The notes: a model not told the origin generated them from the sequence alone. A stretch of 64,000 nucleotides of DNA from Nitrososphaerota archaeon (GCA_021325615.1 JAJPGU010000012.1:1-64000), one strand, 5' to 3'. Positions 1 through 8,079 are shown, numbered from the stretch's first letter. Made by a program: numbers and translations.

Positions 1-2
1 AT

Positions 3-311
3 AGGGAACCGATCTTACACGCATGGGTTCCACATAGTAACGACGAACCTGTTATTGTATACGCACCTGTTTTTAACAATACCAATTCTATGTATCATCT
101 GAAAATCAAAATGGATTCAATAGATTATGATAGTAACCTTTTTGATGAAAGCACTATGCCTCAATTCAGTTTTAATCTTAACATGAAAGAACAGAATCAA
201 ACCCTTACAAGTCAAAATGTAGCAGTTCCAGAGTTTCCAGTAGCAATTCCGGTTTTATTAATGGGACTCACTTCATTAATCGTCTTTTCTAAGATGAAAA
301 TTCGTATTTAG
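3..311 (+). CDS. PEFG-CTERM surface protein, C-terminal fragment
   Basis: The reading frame is open from the first complete codon of the window, so this is the cut 3' end of a longer gene. The visible 102 residues are Asn/Pro-rich and extracellular in character. They end in VPEFPVAIP, a hydrophobic stretch of about 17 residues and a basic tail (KMKIRI). That tripartite layout is the PEF/PEFG-CTERM sorting signal of thaumarchaeal surface proteins, thought to be processed by an archaeosortase; a candidate enzyme is encoded at 11799-12749. The ATG at 90 is internal and need not be the real start. The function of the missing ectodomain cannot be judged. Confidence 0.7.
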   Translation, partial: REPILHAWVPHSNDEPVIVYAPVFNNTNSMYHLKIKMDSIDYDSNLFDESTMPQFSFNLNMKEQNQTLTSQNVAVPEFPVAIPVLLMGLTSLIVFSKMKIRI

Positions 312-376
312 ACTACAACATCGCAGTCAGCTACAATTCTGCATATTATAAAAACTGGATTGATCTACCTGTTCTC

Positions 377-385
377 TTTTTATTT
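377..385 (+). promoter_or_regulatory. TATA box of the tRNA gene
   Basis: The T-rich element TTTTTATTT is centred 26 nt before the first base of the tRNA acceptor stem at 407. This is the usual archaeal TATA-to-start distance and suggests the unusual tRNA is transcribed. Confidence 0.5.
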
Positions 386-406
386 CAAATTTGTAAGAAA
401 GATCCT

Positions 407-488
407 GTCAGGGTCGGCAAGTAAGGCATGCCGTGTATCTGAAAAATACAAGCCTTCGGGTACGTGGGTTCAAATCCCACCCCTGACG
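407..488 (+). tRNA. class II tRNA, Ser-like body with GAA anticodon
   Basis: All arms fold without mismatches. The acceptor GTCAGGG (407-413) pairs with CCCTGAC (481-487). The D stem is GGC/GCC (416-418/430-432). The anticodon stem is TGTAT/ATACA (434-438/446-450), and the T arm is GTGGG-TTCAAAT-CCCAC (464-480). The 7-nt loop CTGAAAA puts GAA (441-443) as the anticodon, which reads Phe codons. The variable arm is 13 nt (451-463, mini-hairpin GCC-TTCG-GGT), which is class II, and the discriminator base is G488. Known tRNA-Phe is class I with A73, while class II plus G73 is typical of tRNA-Ser; a Ser(GGA) loop would differ by one base. No CCA is encoded. The gene is convincing, its amino-acid identity is not. 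Confidence 0.75.
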
Positions 489-748
489 GGTCTACTTCCA
501 TATTGTTTCAGAGTCTAATTAAAGTGTCGTTACTCGAGATTCTTTTAAACAAGATTCTAATCTGTGTATGAATTGAGATGCCTTGTTTATTTGTGGAATG
601 TGGAAATGGACTACACATGGTCGGAACCCACCTGTCCGGGTTTAACGCATGATGTCTTTCTTGCCTGACAAATGCCGTCTGCCCCCGGAAAAGATTGCAT
701 CGCATTAATCGTGGCAACGGTTTTCTTGAGAAAAAGGCACTCGATGCT
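489..748. other. intergenic stretch, nothing recognised
   Basis: Between the tRNA and the zinc-finger gene there is AT-rich sequence followed by a short inverted repeat (AACCC/GGGTT around 627-645). I see no convincing coding frame, RNA fold or repeat family here. Confidence 0.4.
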
Positions 749-1117
749 TTACAGGTAGTGGATCTTCATGTGGTTGTTGTGAACCGTCTCAAACTGCGTG
801 ACATGCCCACAGTGGATGCAGGAGAAAAACTGGTCGGACTTGCCCTGCGGGACGGACTCGAGCTTGTATCCGTCAAGCGACACGATGGTGATTATGCTGC
901 CCTTCTGTACCACTGCAAAGTGCCTCTCGCAGCCAAGTGATGCAAGGTACATCTTGATTGCAGTAATGACGTCAGACGAGCTGATTTCCTCGTCGCCTAC
1001 GGGGGCAAGCATGAACTCGCGCTGCTTGAGTGCAGGCACTGCACCCACCTTGTCCGAAGTGTAGACCGCAAGCGGCGACTTGATTGTGAGCACGTCTCTG
1101 CAGTTTACTGTTATCAC
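749..1117 (-). CDS. hypothetical protein with C-terminal C2H2 finger
   Basis: A 122-residue protein starting at a GTG, with a TATA-like element (rev. AAATTAAATTAC, about 1139-1150) roughly 26 nt upstream, which suggests a leaderless start. The first 90 residues are a mixed alpha/beta domain I do not recognise. The tail carries C-x2-C followed 12 residues later by H-x4-H (CIHCGH...HNNHMKIH), a classical C2H2-type zinc finger at about residues 98-120. It is likely cytoplasmic, and DNA, RNA or protein binding is possible. It follows the winged-helix gene on the same strand with 31 nt between them. Confidence 0.7.
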   Translation of the reverse strand: MITVNCRDVLTIKSPLAVYTSDKVGAVPALKQREFMLAPVGDEEISSSDVITAIKMYLASLGCERHFAVVQKGSIITIVSLDGYKLESVPQGKSDQFFSCIHCGHVTQFETVHNNHMKIHYL

Positions 1118-1148
1118 GTCTGAATACAGCGGGGGGCGTAATTTAATT

Positions 1149-1442
1149 TCATTTGAGGGCCCTGCCGAGAACGAAGAGGTTGCACTTGTAGAGTATCTCC
1201 CTCTTGCCTGCCCCGTTTATCGTGCCAATTTTGCGTATTATCCTGCAGTCTGAGAGCTTTTGCATCTTCCTGTAGGCGGTGCTTGTTGGTATGTTGCACT
1301 CTTGGCAGATCTGGCTCGTGGATTTTGCGTCCTTCATGATACATTCAAGAATCATCCTGTTTGTGCCGTCGGAAAGGATCTCTTCGATGGCTTGCTTTTC
1401 ATCACTTACCTCTAGCATTGCTTCTTGTGTGATTCTAATCAT
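1149..1442 (-). CDS. winged-helix transcriptional regulator (ArsR-like fold)
   Basis: A 97-residue protein. Residues 18-90 have the pattern of a small winged helix: helix ILSDGTNRMILECIM, recognition-helix region STSQICQECNIPTSTAYRKMQKL, then a beta-wing with GKREILYKC. That is the size of a bare DNA-binding domain, so dimerisation or ligand sensing must use the same fold. Cys residues in QICQEC and at C89 could sense metal or redox, but no known metal site is complete. Start is ATG 1442. The target is unknown; neighbouring genes are the obvious candidates. Confidence 0.75.
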   Translation of the reverse strand: MIRITQEAMLEVSDEKQAIEEILSDGTNRMILECIMKDAKSTSQICQECNIPTSTAYRKMQKLSDCRIIRKIGTINGAGKREILYKCNLFVLGRALK

Positions 1443-1637
1443 TTAATGGATTGCTTAACTATGTTCCATGAGGTGGCGCCGGAGAACCACGGCCGATCAA
1501 ACATTATGCGGGCAGGTTATTTCTGCAACTGTACCACAACAGATTTTATCCCGACCAGACGGCACCAACGGGGATTGTAAAAAACCCGTGCCCCAGAGGG
1601 GCAAAGATTTACATAAATACGCCGCAGATTGCTGTCC

Positions 1638-2438
1638 GTGAACAACATCTACGCAAACGCCGCGGACGACTTTCTTGAGCTTGCCAGCGAGCAAAGACTG
1701 AACATAATATTCAAGCTGCTTGAGAAAAAGTCCAAGATCTCAAACATGGCAAAGGAACTGCATGCCACCGTGCAGGAGGTGCACAGGAACTTTGAGAGGC
1801 TTGCAGGGGCAGGGCTGATAATGAAGGACAAGGACGGCATGTATGACCTTACCACATATGGAAAGACGATGTGCACACAGGTCCCCTCGCTGCTTTTCCT
1901 GTCAAAGAACAGAAAATATTTCGAGGATCACGACTTTGGGGACGTCCCAATGAAGTTCATCCAGAGGATTGGGGCGCTTGCCGGCGGGCAGCAAATAAAG
2001 GGATTCGTTAAGGTCCTGGAGCAATGGAAGTCAATTTACAAGAACGCCGACGAGTTTGTCTACGAGATATTCACCGAAGTGCCGCTTGACCTCATAGAGC
2101 CACTCCTTACCAAGGTAAAGCAGGGAATGCACCTCCAGTACATCTTTGCCGAATCAGTAATAGTACCAAAGGGCAGGAAGGAACTGCTCAGCAAGCTCGG
2201 CATGAGTGAGCTCCTTGAGAAAGGCCTTGTGGAGAGAAGGATGAGGGCAGGCACAAACGTGGTAGTGGTCCTAAACGAGAAGGAGGCTTGCGTTGGCTTT
2301 CCTACGCTTGACGGCGTGGCAGACATGCGGGAGATGTTCTACAGCAGGGATACGCTATTCCACGAGTGGTGCCTGGACTACTTTAGGTACTGCTGGTACA
2401 ACTCGCAGCAGTTCCAGGAAAGCAAGATCCGCGAATAA
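1638..2438 (+). CDS. HTH regulator, FilR1/DUF1724-like
   Basis: Two parts are visible. An N-terminal winged helix (about residues 10-75: ASEQRLNIIFKLL, then SNMAKELHATVQEVHRNFERL, then a wing ending LTTYGK) is followed by a roughly 180-residue sensor domain containing EVPLDLIEPLL, FAESVIVP, ERRMRAGTNVVVVLNE and FPTLDGVADMREMF. This matches archaeal regulators with the middle domain once called DUF1724. I chose GTG 1638 over TTG 1629 because TTTACATAAAT (about 1608-1618) sits 25-26 nt upstream, as for a leaderless transcript. The ligand is unknown. It is a single gene, with 36 nt to the next. Confidence 0.75.
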   Translation: MNNIYANAADDFLELASEQRLNIIFKLLEKKSKISNMAKELHATVQEVHRNFERLAGAGLIMKDKDGMYDLTTYGKTMCTQVPSLLFLSKNRKYFEDHDFGDVPMKFIQRIGALAGGQQIKGFVKVLEQWKSIYKNADEFVYEIFTEVPLDLIEPLLTKVKQGMHLQYIFAESVIVPKGRKELLSKLGMSELLEKGLVERRMRAGTNVVVVLNEKEACVGFPTLDGVADMREMFYSRDTLFHEWCLDYFRYCWYNSQQFQESKIRE

Positions 2439-2474
2439 CGTTATGAATTTAATCCCGCCCGCCGCCTAGACCAC

Positions 2475-3350
2475 GTGCATGACTTTACCATTGAATATCT
2501 GAGGTGCCTAGACTGCAGGTCACGCCTTGATGTGGAGGCGCTTGCCAGCGAGTCAGAACTTGAGGAGGGATTCCTCCGCTGCAGGAGCTGCAGGTCAGCC
2601 TATCCCGTGATAATGAAGGTGCCAATTATCGTGCAAGACATATCTTCGTATTTTGCAATAAGGGCCTCGCTTGGAGGCCATCTGATGTTAAAATCTAGGA
2701 CTGGAAAGATGCGGTCTTTTGTAAGGAAGGCACTCTCAAAGGTCCGGCAGGCGTCGGATGATACTACGGCCCTTGAGAAAAAGTGGGTCAGGATATATCG
2801 TGACAGCGCGGGGTCGGAATTTTACTCCAGAGTTAGGTCCATACTTGCGGGCCTTGGCCCGTCAGACACAGTACTTGAGCACGGCTGCTCCATCGGACAG
2901 ATTGCAAACATGGCTGCCCAGAGGGCGGCAAGGGTGTTTGGCATAGACAAGTCGTTTTACGCAATTGCCGAGGCAAAAGGGGCGCGTGCAAAAAACTCCG
3001 ACTTTGTGGTGGCCGACTCGCTCAACCACCCATTTGGCCCGCAAAAGTTTGACATGGTCCTTGCACTGAACCTGCTTGATATTGTAGAGCCACAGAATCT
3101 TCTCAGGACTCTTGCCTCCCAGGCTAGGGGAACCCTAGTCCTGTCAGACCCATATGACTATGACAGGGGCAAGAGTTCCGTAAGGAAGAGGATGGGGCCG
3201 CGTGAGATACGGTCAACGCTTAGGAGGTCCGGGTTCAGGATTGTGGCGGGAACTGCAAGGGAGGCCCGCATACCGTGGAACCTCAAGGCAAATCCGAGGC
3301 TTGAACTGCACTACAAGGTGGACCTTGTGGTTGCAAAAAGGCTCGGCTAG
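2475..3350 (+). CDS. SAM-dependent methyltransferase with zinc-ribbon N-terminus
   Basis: A 291-residue protein. C11-x2-C14 and C36-x2-C39 form a Trm112/UPF0434-like zinc ribbon. After a linker, residues 115-285 are a class I Rossmann methyltransferase: motif I VLEHGCSIGQIA, acidic post-I VFGIDKSF, and motif IV DMVLALNLLDIV. The substrate is not evident. GTG 2475 has a TATA-like TTTAAT about 26 nt upstream. The stop overlaps the stop of the convergent radical SAM gene in a shared CTAG. Confidence 0.8.
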   Translation: MHDFTIEYLRCLDCRSRLDVEALASESELEEGFLRCRSCRSAYPVIMKVPIIVQDISSYFAIRASLGGHLMLKSRTGKMRSFVRKALSKVRQASDDTTALEKKWVRIYRDSAGSEFYSRVRSILAGLGPSDTVLEHGCSIGQIANMAAQRAARVFGIDKSFYAIAEAKGARAKNSDFVVADSLNHPFGPQKFDMVLALNLLDIVEPQNLLRTLASQARGTLVLSDPYDYDRGKSSVRKRMGPREIRSTLRRSGFRIVAGTAREARIPWNLKANPRLELHYKVDLVVAKRLG

Positions 3351-4420
3351 GATTGCTCCACTGCCTCGGGGGCTCGCTGGGATATCATCTTTGAAAGCCC
3401 CATCATGTAGTTCTGAGCAAATGTAGTGACTGGCTGGGACGAGTACCATATGCACCCAAGCACCTGGCAGTCATGGCAGGTCTTTGCAATCTCCCACTGG
3501 GGCGCAGACCAGATCTCCTCGACGCTCTTCTCAAGGAGGCTGTAGGTGTTCTGGGGACTGCTGTACTTCCAGCAGGGTACCATGACTGTCCCGTTGCCGT
3601 TGACAAAGATTGACTTCCATACGCCGCACTCGTCGTACATTCCACGGCCATGTTCTATTATCTGCTCAAAGTACTGCAGAGGTATCATGACCTGCGGGTC
3701 CTCCCTGCTCTGGATGTGTTCAAGGACGCTCTTGCAAACCTGCACGATTGTATCGCGGTCGGGCAGGAGGGTATAGTCAACGTCTGACCTGTCCTCCACG
3801 AAGGTAAGGGAGACAGAGTTTACCCCAAGATCCTTTGCCTTCCTAAAATATGACTTGTCGATGAACTCCCTTGTGTTAAACTTGGTAATTACAGAGTTGA
3901 AGGTATGCGGTACGCCATGCTCGTTGAGGATCTGAAGGTTCTGCATCACGCGCTGGTACGTTTGCGGCGTTACCCCGCGGACCTTGCAGTAGGACTCTTC
4001 AAAGACCGAGTCTATGCTGCAGGTGATGAACTGGATGTGGCGTTTCAGCTCGTCAAGGTCTATGGTGTGAAGAAGCGAGCAGTTTGTTATCAGCGTGATT
4101 GGAAGTTTCAGCGAGTCAAGATGCCTTACAAGCTCCATAAAGTCGGGCCTGCTGGTAGGCTCGCCTCCCTCTATGATGGACCAGATGCAGTATTTGGAAA
4201 CCTTGTCAAATATGGACTTCCACTGCTCGGTCGTAAGGTCGTTCTTTGATGCTAGCTTGATCTGCCCCTGCTTGTCGGAGTCGCCAAAGGGGCACATGGG
4301 GCAAAAGTAGTTGCAGTAGTGGGTGAGGCTGAATACCGCGATAAGGGGCCTCCTCCGCCCTACCGCCCTGTTGAGGGACCACTTGCCGACCCTGTCGATT
4401 GTCCTGATTACGTCTACCAC
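3347..4420 (-). CDS. radical SAM/SPASM-type protein
   Basis: A 357-residue protein with the radical SAM cluster motif C36-x3-C40-x2-C43 (HYCNYFCPMCPFG), which binds a 4Fe-4S cluster and SAM. It is followed by the TIM-barrel signatures EGGEPTSRPDF and ITNCSLL. The C-terminal Cys-rich part (CGVW, MVPCWKY, CHDCQVLGC) suggests an auxiliary-cluster SPASM or twitch domain. Such enzymes modify peptides, lipids or cofactors; no substrate can be deduced here, and no peptide precursor is visible beside it. It is convergent with a methyltransferase, sharing 4 bp of stop codon. Confidence 0.8.
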   Translation of the reverse strand: MVDVIRTIDRVGKWSLNRAVGRRRPLIAVFSLTHYCNYFCPMCPFGDSDKQGQIKLASKNDLTTEQWKSIFDKVSKYCIWSIIEGGEPTSRPDFMELVRHLDSLKLPITLITNCSLLHTIDLDELKRHIQFITCSIDSVFEESYCKVRGVTPQTYQRVMQNLQILNEHGVPHTFNSVITKFNTREFIDKSYFRKAKDLGVNSVSLTFVEDRSDVDYTLLPDRDTIVQVCKSVLEHIQSREDPQVMIPLQYFEQIIEHGRGMYDECGVWKSIFVNGNGTVMVPCWKYSSPQNTYSLLEKSVEEIWSAPQWEIAKTCHDCQVLGCIWYSSQPVTTFAQNYMMGLSKMISQRAPEAVEQS

Positions 4421-4487
4421 TATCTTGCTCCCTTGTCGATTCTATTAAAATTTTGAGCCCCTGCAACGGTGCATTTGCTGCAACCAG

Positions 4488-4494
4488 TTTATCT
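4488..4494 (+). promoter_or_regulatory. TATA box deciding the PEBP-gene start
   Basis: TTTATCT lies about 26 nt before GTG 4517. This supports a leaderless start there rather than at the longer upstream frame, and the shorter protein begins directly with a clean signal peptide. Confidence 0.45.
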
Positions 4495-4516
4495 GAAACT
4501 GTGCAGTATCCAATGC

Positions 4517-5302
4517 GTGAGGGTCCATCTAGTTGTGCTTGCGGCGGCCATTGCAATGGTCCCGTCGCTTGCAGCGGCTGACCAGATTCACGTGCCCTCA
4601 TGGGTGAAAAACAACGCCAAGTGGTGGTCGGAGGGTTTTGTGGGGGATGATGATTTCATCAAGGGAATCCAGTACCTTGTAGATCGGGGGCTGATGGTGA
4701 TACCGGGCGGTGTAAACGCGACTGCTTCGCCATCCCAGATACCTTCCTGGGTAAAGACCGACGCGGGATGGTGGGCCGATGGTAAGGTTTCCGACCGGGA
4801 CTTTGTAAGGGGCATGGAATACTTGGTAGGGTCGGGGATCATCAGGATGGGCAGCAGCGGCCCGTTTGTGATATCAAGCCCCGCATTTGAGGACAACGGG
4901 ACAATTCCCATGCGATATACATGCGACGGTGGGAGCACGCCACCGCCTATTGATGTTTCGGGAATCCCGCACAATGCGCGGACCCTAGCTATTACGGTGG
5001 TTGACATTGACGCACCGGCAGGCCCGTTCACTCACTGGGTGGCATGGAACATCCCACCAAACTCGACCTCGCTTGACACAGGGAACGCTAATGCCTTCTC
5101 CGAGGGTATGACAAGCGCGGGTACCGTGGGCTACCGCGGCCCCTGTCCTCCATCTGGAACCCATAGGTACTACTTTACAGTATACGCCCTTGACACGGCG
5201 CTTGATCTGGCACAGGGTGCGTCAAGGACAGACCTTGAAAATGCCATGGCAGGACATGTGGTGGGAAAGGCAGTCTTATTGGGGACCTATTCAAAGAATT
5301 GA
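4517..5302 (+). CDS. secreted PEBP (YbhB/YbcL) family protein with two W-repeats
   Basis: A 261-residue protein from GTG 4517. Residues 1-21 are a signal peptide (VVLAAAIAMVPSLAAA). Two tandem 35-residue repeats follow, at about 27-61 and 75-109, each built as [IV]PSWVK-x4-WW-x-G-x4-DF-x2-G-x-[QE]YLV. This repeat is common in secreted thaumarchaeal proteins. Residues 115-261 are a phosphatidylethanolamine-binding/Raf-kinase-inhibitor-like domain with DIDAPAGPFTHWVAWNIP and GPCPPSGTHRY. It is probably extracytoplasmic and ligand binding; its natural ligand is unknown. No membrane anchor or PEFG tail is present. Confidence 0.8.
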   Translation: MRVHLVVLAAAIAMVPSLAAADQIHVPSWVKNNAKWWSEGFVGDDDFIKGIQYLVDRGLMVIPGGVNATASPSQIPSWVKTDAGWWADGKVSDRDFVRGMEYLVGSGIIRMGSSGPFVISSPAFEDNGTIPMRYTCDGGSTPPPIDVSGIPHNARTLAITVVDIDAPAGPFTHWVAWNIPPNSTSLDTGNANAFSEGMTSAGTVGYRGPCPPSGTHRYYFTVYALDTALDLAQGASRTDLENAMAGHVVGKAVLLGTYSKN

Positions 5303-5524
5303 TCTTGTCCAATGCTTGGGAGAAACTACCTGGCAGGAATTAAACACCGATAATCAGCGCCTGATTTCTCGCTCACTGCACGACTTCGATGAAACTTTTA
5401 TGCGCCTACAGGAATTGTCATGTGCTGGCTGTACGTAAGGGAGGAGGTTTTACGAATTTGTTCAGGCATGGCTGGCGATCTTTTCCCAAGGCATCGGTGA
5501 TTCATCTCAAGGAGTATCGAACCT

Positions 5525-5731
5525 TTAGAATCCGATTACCTGGCCCGTCCTTGCGTTTATCTTCACTTGGAACTTTTTGAAACTGCTCGATGTCACCAAC
5601 ACCTCGACTGTCCATATGCCGTCATCAAGGAACGTCTTGAGTATCTTTACTACCGAGTGATACTGCTGCAAAAACCCCACGGCAATCTCATTCGCGGTCT
5701 TGCTGTCTATGATATAGAGGGACATACCCAC
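5525..5731 (-). CDS. small PepSY-like protein, paralogue 1
   Basis: A 68-residue protein from a GTG start with an AT-rich element (rev. TTAAATTTC, about 5748-5757) 26 nt upstream. It reads helix AVGFLQQYHSVVKIL, then two strands IWTVEVLV and FQVKINARTGQVIGF. The order of one helix and two strands ending in a DxxTG-like turn resembles a single PepSY domain. It is clearly related to the 66-residue protein at 21669-21869 (shared FLQ-x2-H-x-VV, D-x-IW-x-V-x-VLV and QV-x-I-x-A-x-TG). No signal peptide is present, so a cytoplasmic location is likely. Function unknown. Confidence 0.65.
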   Translation of the reverse strand: MGMSLYIIDSKTANEIAVGFLQQYHSVVKILKTFLDDGIWTVEVLVTSSSFKKFQVKINARTGQVIGF

Positions 5732-6010
5732 CCATACTATGGCAGAAATGAAATTTAATCATGTATGCAAGATTGTTCGGTAGAATTTCTAGGGTATTTT
5801 TTCACACAATGCTGCCATTGAGGTGGAGTGTTGCGGTGAGGCATGTTGGTACAACATCTCGTGATTTCAAATACGTCTCCATGGTGACTCTCCCAAGATC
5901 ATCTCCGCCTGGCCATCAAAAGACTTAAACATATTGCCCTCCTCACCCAAGGAATACGGCTATGACATTAGCCTGGGAGAAATCCTGAACCGCCCCGGAA
6001 GGAGCTGATA
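5732..6010. other. promoter-bearing intergenic region before the cupredoxin gene
   Basis: This AT-rich spacer holds a 6-bp inverted repeat ATGTTG-GTA-CAACAT (5843-5857) and a TATA-like ACTTAAACATATT (5923-5935). The predicted transcript start is near 5956, giving a leader of about 55 nt before the short frame at 6011. I found no other coding signal. Confidence 0.4.
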
Positions 6011-6103
6011 ATGTCTACCCAATGGAAATTAGGTAGACAAGATGAACAAAAAAAACAAGAACCAAACCGGGCAAAAAAAAGCCAGATTCTCAATCAACCG
6101 TGA
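6011..6103 (+). CDS. possible 30-residue leader ORF overlapping the cupredoxin gene
   Basis: ATG 6011 is preceded by GGAAGGAG, a good Shine-Dalgarno-like match ending about 7 nt before it. It opens a 30-codon frame (MSTQWKLGRQ...) that ends at TGA 6101-6103 after overlapping the start of the large frame at 6042 in another phase. An inverted repeat covers its first ten codons. Two A8 tracts lie in the overlap. It could be a leader peptide for translational coupling, an N-terminal part joined by slippage, or chance. Confidence 0.3.
   Translation: MSTQWKLGRQDEQKKQEPNRAKKSQILNQP
6012..6039. promoter_or_regulatory. inverted repeat over the cupredoxin translation start region
   Basis: TGTCTACC (6012-6019) and GGTAGACA (6032-6039) are perfect 8-bp arms around a 12-nt spacer, ending 2 nt before ATG 6042 and overlapping ATG 6011. 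It could be an operator or an RNA hairpin that hides the start codons. No regulator can be assigned. Confidence 0.4.
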
Positions 6104-7568
6104 TTCATTCCCATCCTTTGTCTTGAAAATGCCCAGGCCTGCAACGCTACTTGCACTGGGGCTTGCGACCCTGCGCTGCCTCATATTTCAGGGACATGCC
6201 CTTGCACAGTATTATCAGGACCAGCCAACATTTACGCAGGCAGGGTCTGGAAACTCCCTTGTCACGGCAAGCGGAACCTCTTCTGACGGCTCTGTACATG
6301 TAACAATAACCTCGACATCGATAACTGCAGACCAGCCACTTGCACTACAGATATCGTTCACAGACCAGGCTGGCAGGCCAATACCTTACGAACACTATGG
6401 CATCCGAGCCCAGCAAATGGTGGGCAACGGAGTGCTGCTGCTCTCCAACGAGTCCTCAATCGCAGTAAACGGCAAGGACATCCAAGTGACAGACTCACTG
6501 CAAAACGTAAGTCCTGTAAACTTCCAAGTGCAGTTGCAGGGATCAGGAGCTCCAGACACTAGCATAACAGAATGGAGGGGGCCAAACGAGATAGTCAGCA
6601 TAACCATAGGCCAGCAGTACAGCTCCCACACTGCAGTGTCCGAGGCCCCGCCGGACTCGGAGGAAGTGGTGACTATACCGTTTGGCGCATATGACCCCAA
6701 CTTCAATACCGCAGCCCCGAATTGGTACCAGCCGGCAGTTGTCACCATCCAGGTTAACCAGAGCGTTACATGGATAAACCAGGACAAGGAGGTCCACACA
6801 GTTACCAGCGGCGTGTCGGCGGGCAGGGCGGGGCTTATTGGAAACAGCGTGGGACGCCCCGACGGGATCTTTGACAGCAGCCAAATCGGAATAGGCAAGT
6901 CATGGACCCACAAGTTCACAAGGCCTGGAACGTTTGAGTATTTCTGCACCATTCATCCTTGGATGGAGGGATACGTGATAGTCAAGGAGGCGCAGCCTGT
7001 GCCTACCGATGCACAGGGAAACAAGATAACCAAGTTCCCGATCGTGCGGCTCACCCCGGACAGGGCGTACGAGCTTGACCTTGACTGGGAGCCTCACTAC
7101 ATCACGACGGGGCAGCAGATCACTTTCATTTACCAGGTATATGACAACATAAGGTTCGAAGCGATACCTGCCCACTATGTATTTACGATAAATCAAAACG
7201 GGCAGCAGCTGTACAAGGTAGACGACTCGACCCAGTTTGGCGGGGCGTACCAGTACTTTAGGTTTGACAATCCAGGACCGGTTACATTTGAATTTGACGA
7301 CATCGCACATACGGGACAATCGGCCCAATATTCCACCATTGTAGCCCCGGGTAATCCCTCCGACATGAACGACGATAACGCGCCGATGGTAGAGCCTGCG
7401 CGAAACCTTGAGCTGACATGGTGGCTCATGCCACTGTTCTTTGTCCCATGTGGCGGGGCTGTGGCTGCAATCTATATAATAAAGCGCAAGTCCAAACGGG
7501 AAGACCCGACCCGTCCAGTGCAAGAAAAACGCGGTGATGGCGGGTCGCAGAAGAGGACGCCTATATGA
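6042..7568 (+). CDS. membrane-anchored multi-domain cupredoxin (blue copper protein)
   Basis: The frame from 6042 gives 508 residues, but ATG 6129 (residue 30) starts a standard signal peptide (PATLLALGLATL...ALAQ) and may be the true start. A beta-sandwich of about 120 residues is followed by a plastocyanin-like domain (about 205-316) with copper ligands H252, C302, H305 and M308 in EVHTV and YFCTIHPWM. A further roughly 130-residue domain precedes one membrane helix (about 460-480) and a basic cytoplasmic tail. In ammonia oxidisers such proteins carry electrons at the outer face of the membrane; the exact partner is not shown. The leader is unusual (see the inverted repeat and short ORF). 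Confidence 0.85.
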   Translation: MNKKNKNQTGQKKARFSINRDSFPSFVLKMPRPATLLALGLATLRCLIFQGHALAQYYQDQPTFTQAGSGNSLVTASGTSSDGSVHVTITSTSITADQPLALQISFTDQAGRPIPYEHYGIRAQQMVGNGVLLLSNESSIAVNGKDIQVTDSLQNVSPVNFQVQLQGSGAPDTSITEWRGPNEIVSITIGQQYSSHTAVSEAPPDSEEVVTIPFGAYDPNFNTAAPNWYQPAVVTIQVNQSVTWINQDKEVHTVTSGVSAGRAGLIGNSVGRPDGIFDSSQIGIGKSWTHKFTRPGTFEYFCTIHPWMEGYVIVKEAQPVPTDAQGNKITKFPIVRLTPDRAYELDLDWEPHYITTGQQITFIYQVYDNIRFEAIPAHYVFTINQNGQQLYKVDDSTQFGGAYQYFRFDNPGPVTFEFDDIAHTGQSAQYSTIVAPGNPSDMNDDNAPMVEPARNLELTWWLMPLFFVPCGGAVAAIYIIKRKSKREDPTRPVQEKRGDGGSQKRTPI

Positions 7569-7689
7569 AGGGCACTTCAATCGTACATGGAACCTATCTG
7601 CAAGCCTGCAGCACAAATGGGAAAACAAAGGGCTTCTATCGCAGGGCAAAAATTGCATCTGATTTAAGCAACCTTTGCGCGGGAAAGGT

Positions 7690-8079
7690 ATGAAGATGAT
7701 TGAGCTGGCCTTGCTCGCGGCGGGCGGAGTACTAGGGGTCTTTCTCAGGTATGGGATAACCAAGTCGCCTCTGTTGCTTGGTGCACTTTCGGTAAACGTC
7801 CTAATGGTGAACGTCATAGGAAGTTTCATACTTGGGGCTTTTGCAGTTTTGTCCCAGCAGTGGAACCTTGACCAAAAATACGCGATGTTTGTGGCTATAG
7901 GCTTTTGCGGAGGGCTTACCACCATGTCTTCCTTTGCCCTTGAGACTGCAAACTTGGCTGACAACAAACAATATCTACTAATGGCCGCAAACATACTGAC
8001 AAACGTGGGACTCTCGATTGGCGCCATCTTTGGGGGAAGGGCAATAACATCAGTAATACTAGAAGGAGGACTAAAATGA
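7690..8079 (+). CDS. crcB: fluoride channel CrcB/Fluc
   Basis: About 129 residues with four membrane helices. Family motifs are GGVLGVFLRYGI near the N-terminus, VNVIGSFILGAF, and GFCGGLTTMSSFALE, whose Gly-Gly-Leu-Thr-Thr-x-Ser-Ser-Phe stretch lines the channel. Fluc proteins form antiparallel dimers that export fluoride passively. ATG 7690 is preferred because GATTTAAG (7661-7668) lies 25 nt upstream; ATG 7696 is possible. The stop overlaps the start of the DUF190 gene in ATGA. I see no fluoride riboswitch upstream. Confidence 0.9.
   Translation: MKMIELALLAAGGVLGVFLRYGITKSPLLLGALSVNVLMVNVIGSFILGAFAVLSQQWNLDQKYAMFVAIGFCGGLTTMSSFALETANLADNKQYLLMAANILTNVGLSIGAIFGGRAITSVILEGGLK

Noticed and set aside
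600-690. tRNA-like GGGTTCCGACC on the minus strand
   Set aside because: The T stem does not pair beyond 3 bp and no acceptor or anticodon stem can be drawn.
7569-7689. Possible fluoride riboswitch before crcB
   Set aside because: I looked for the conserved GATGGCAT-type and pseudoknot segments and did not find them. A TATA box 25 nt before the start leaves no leader for a riboswitch.
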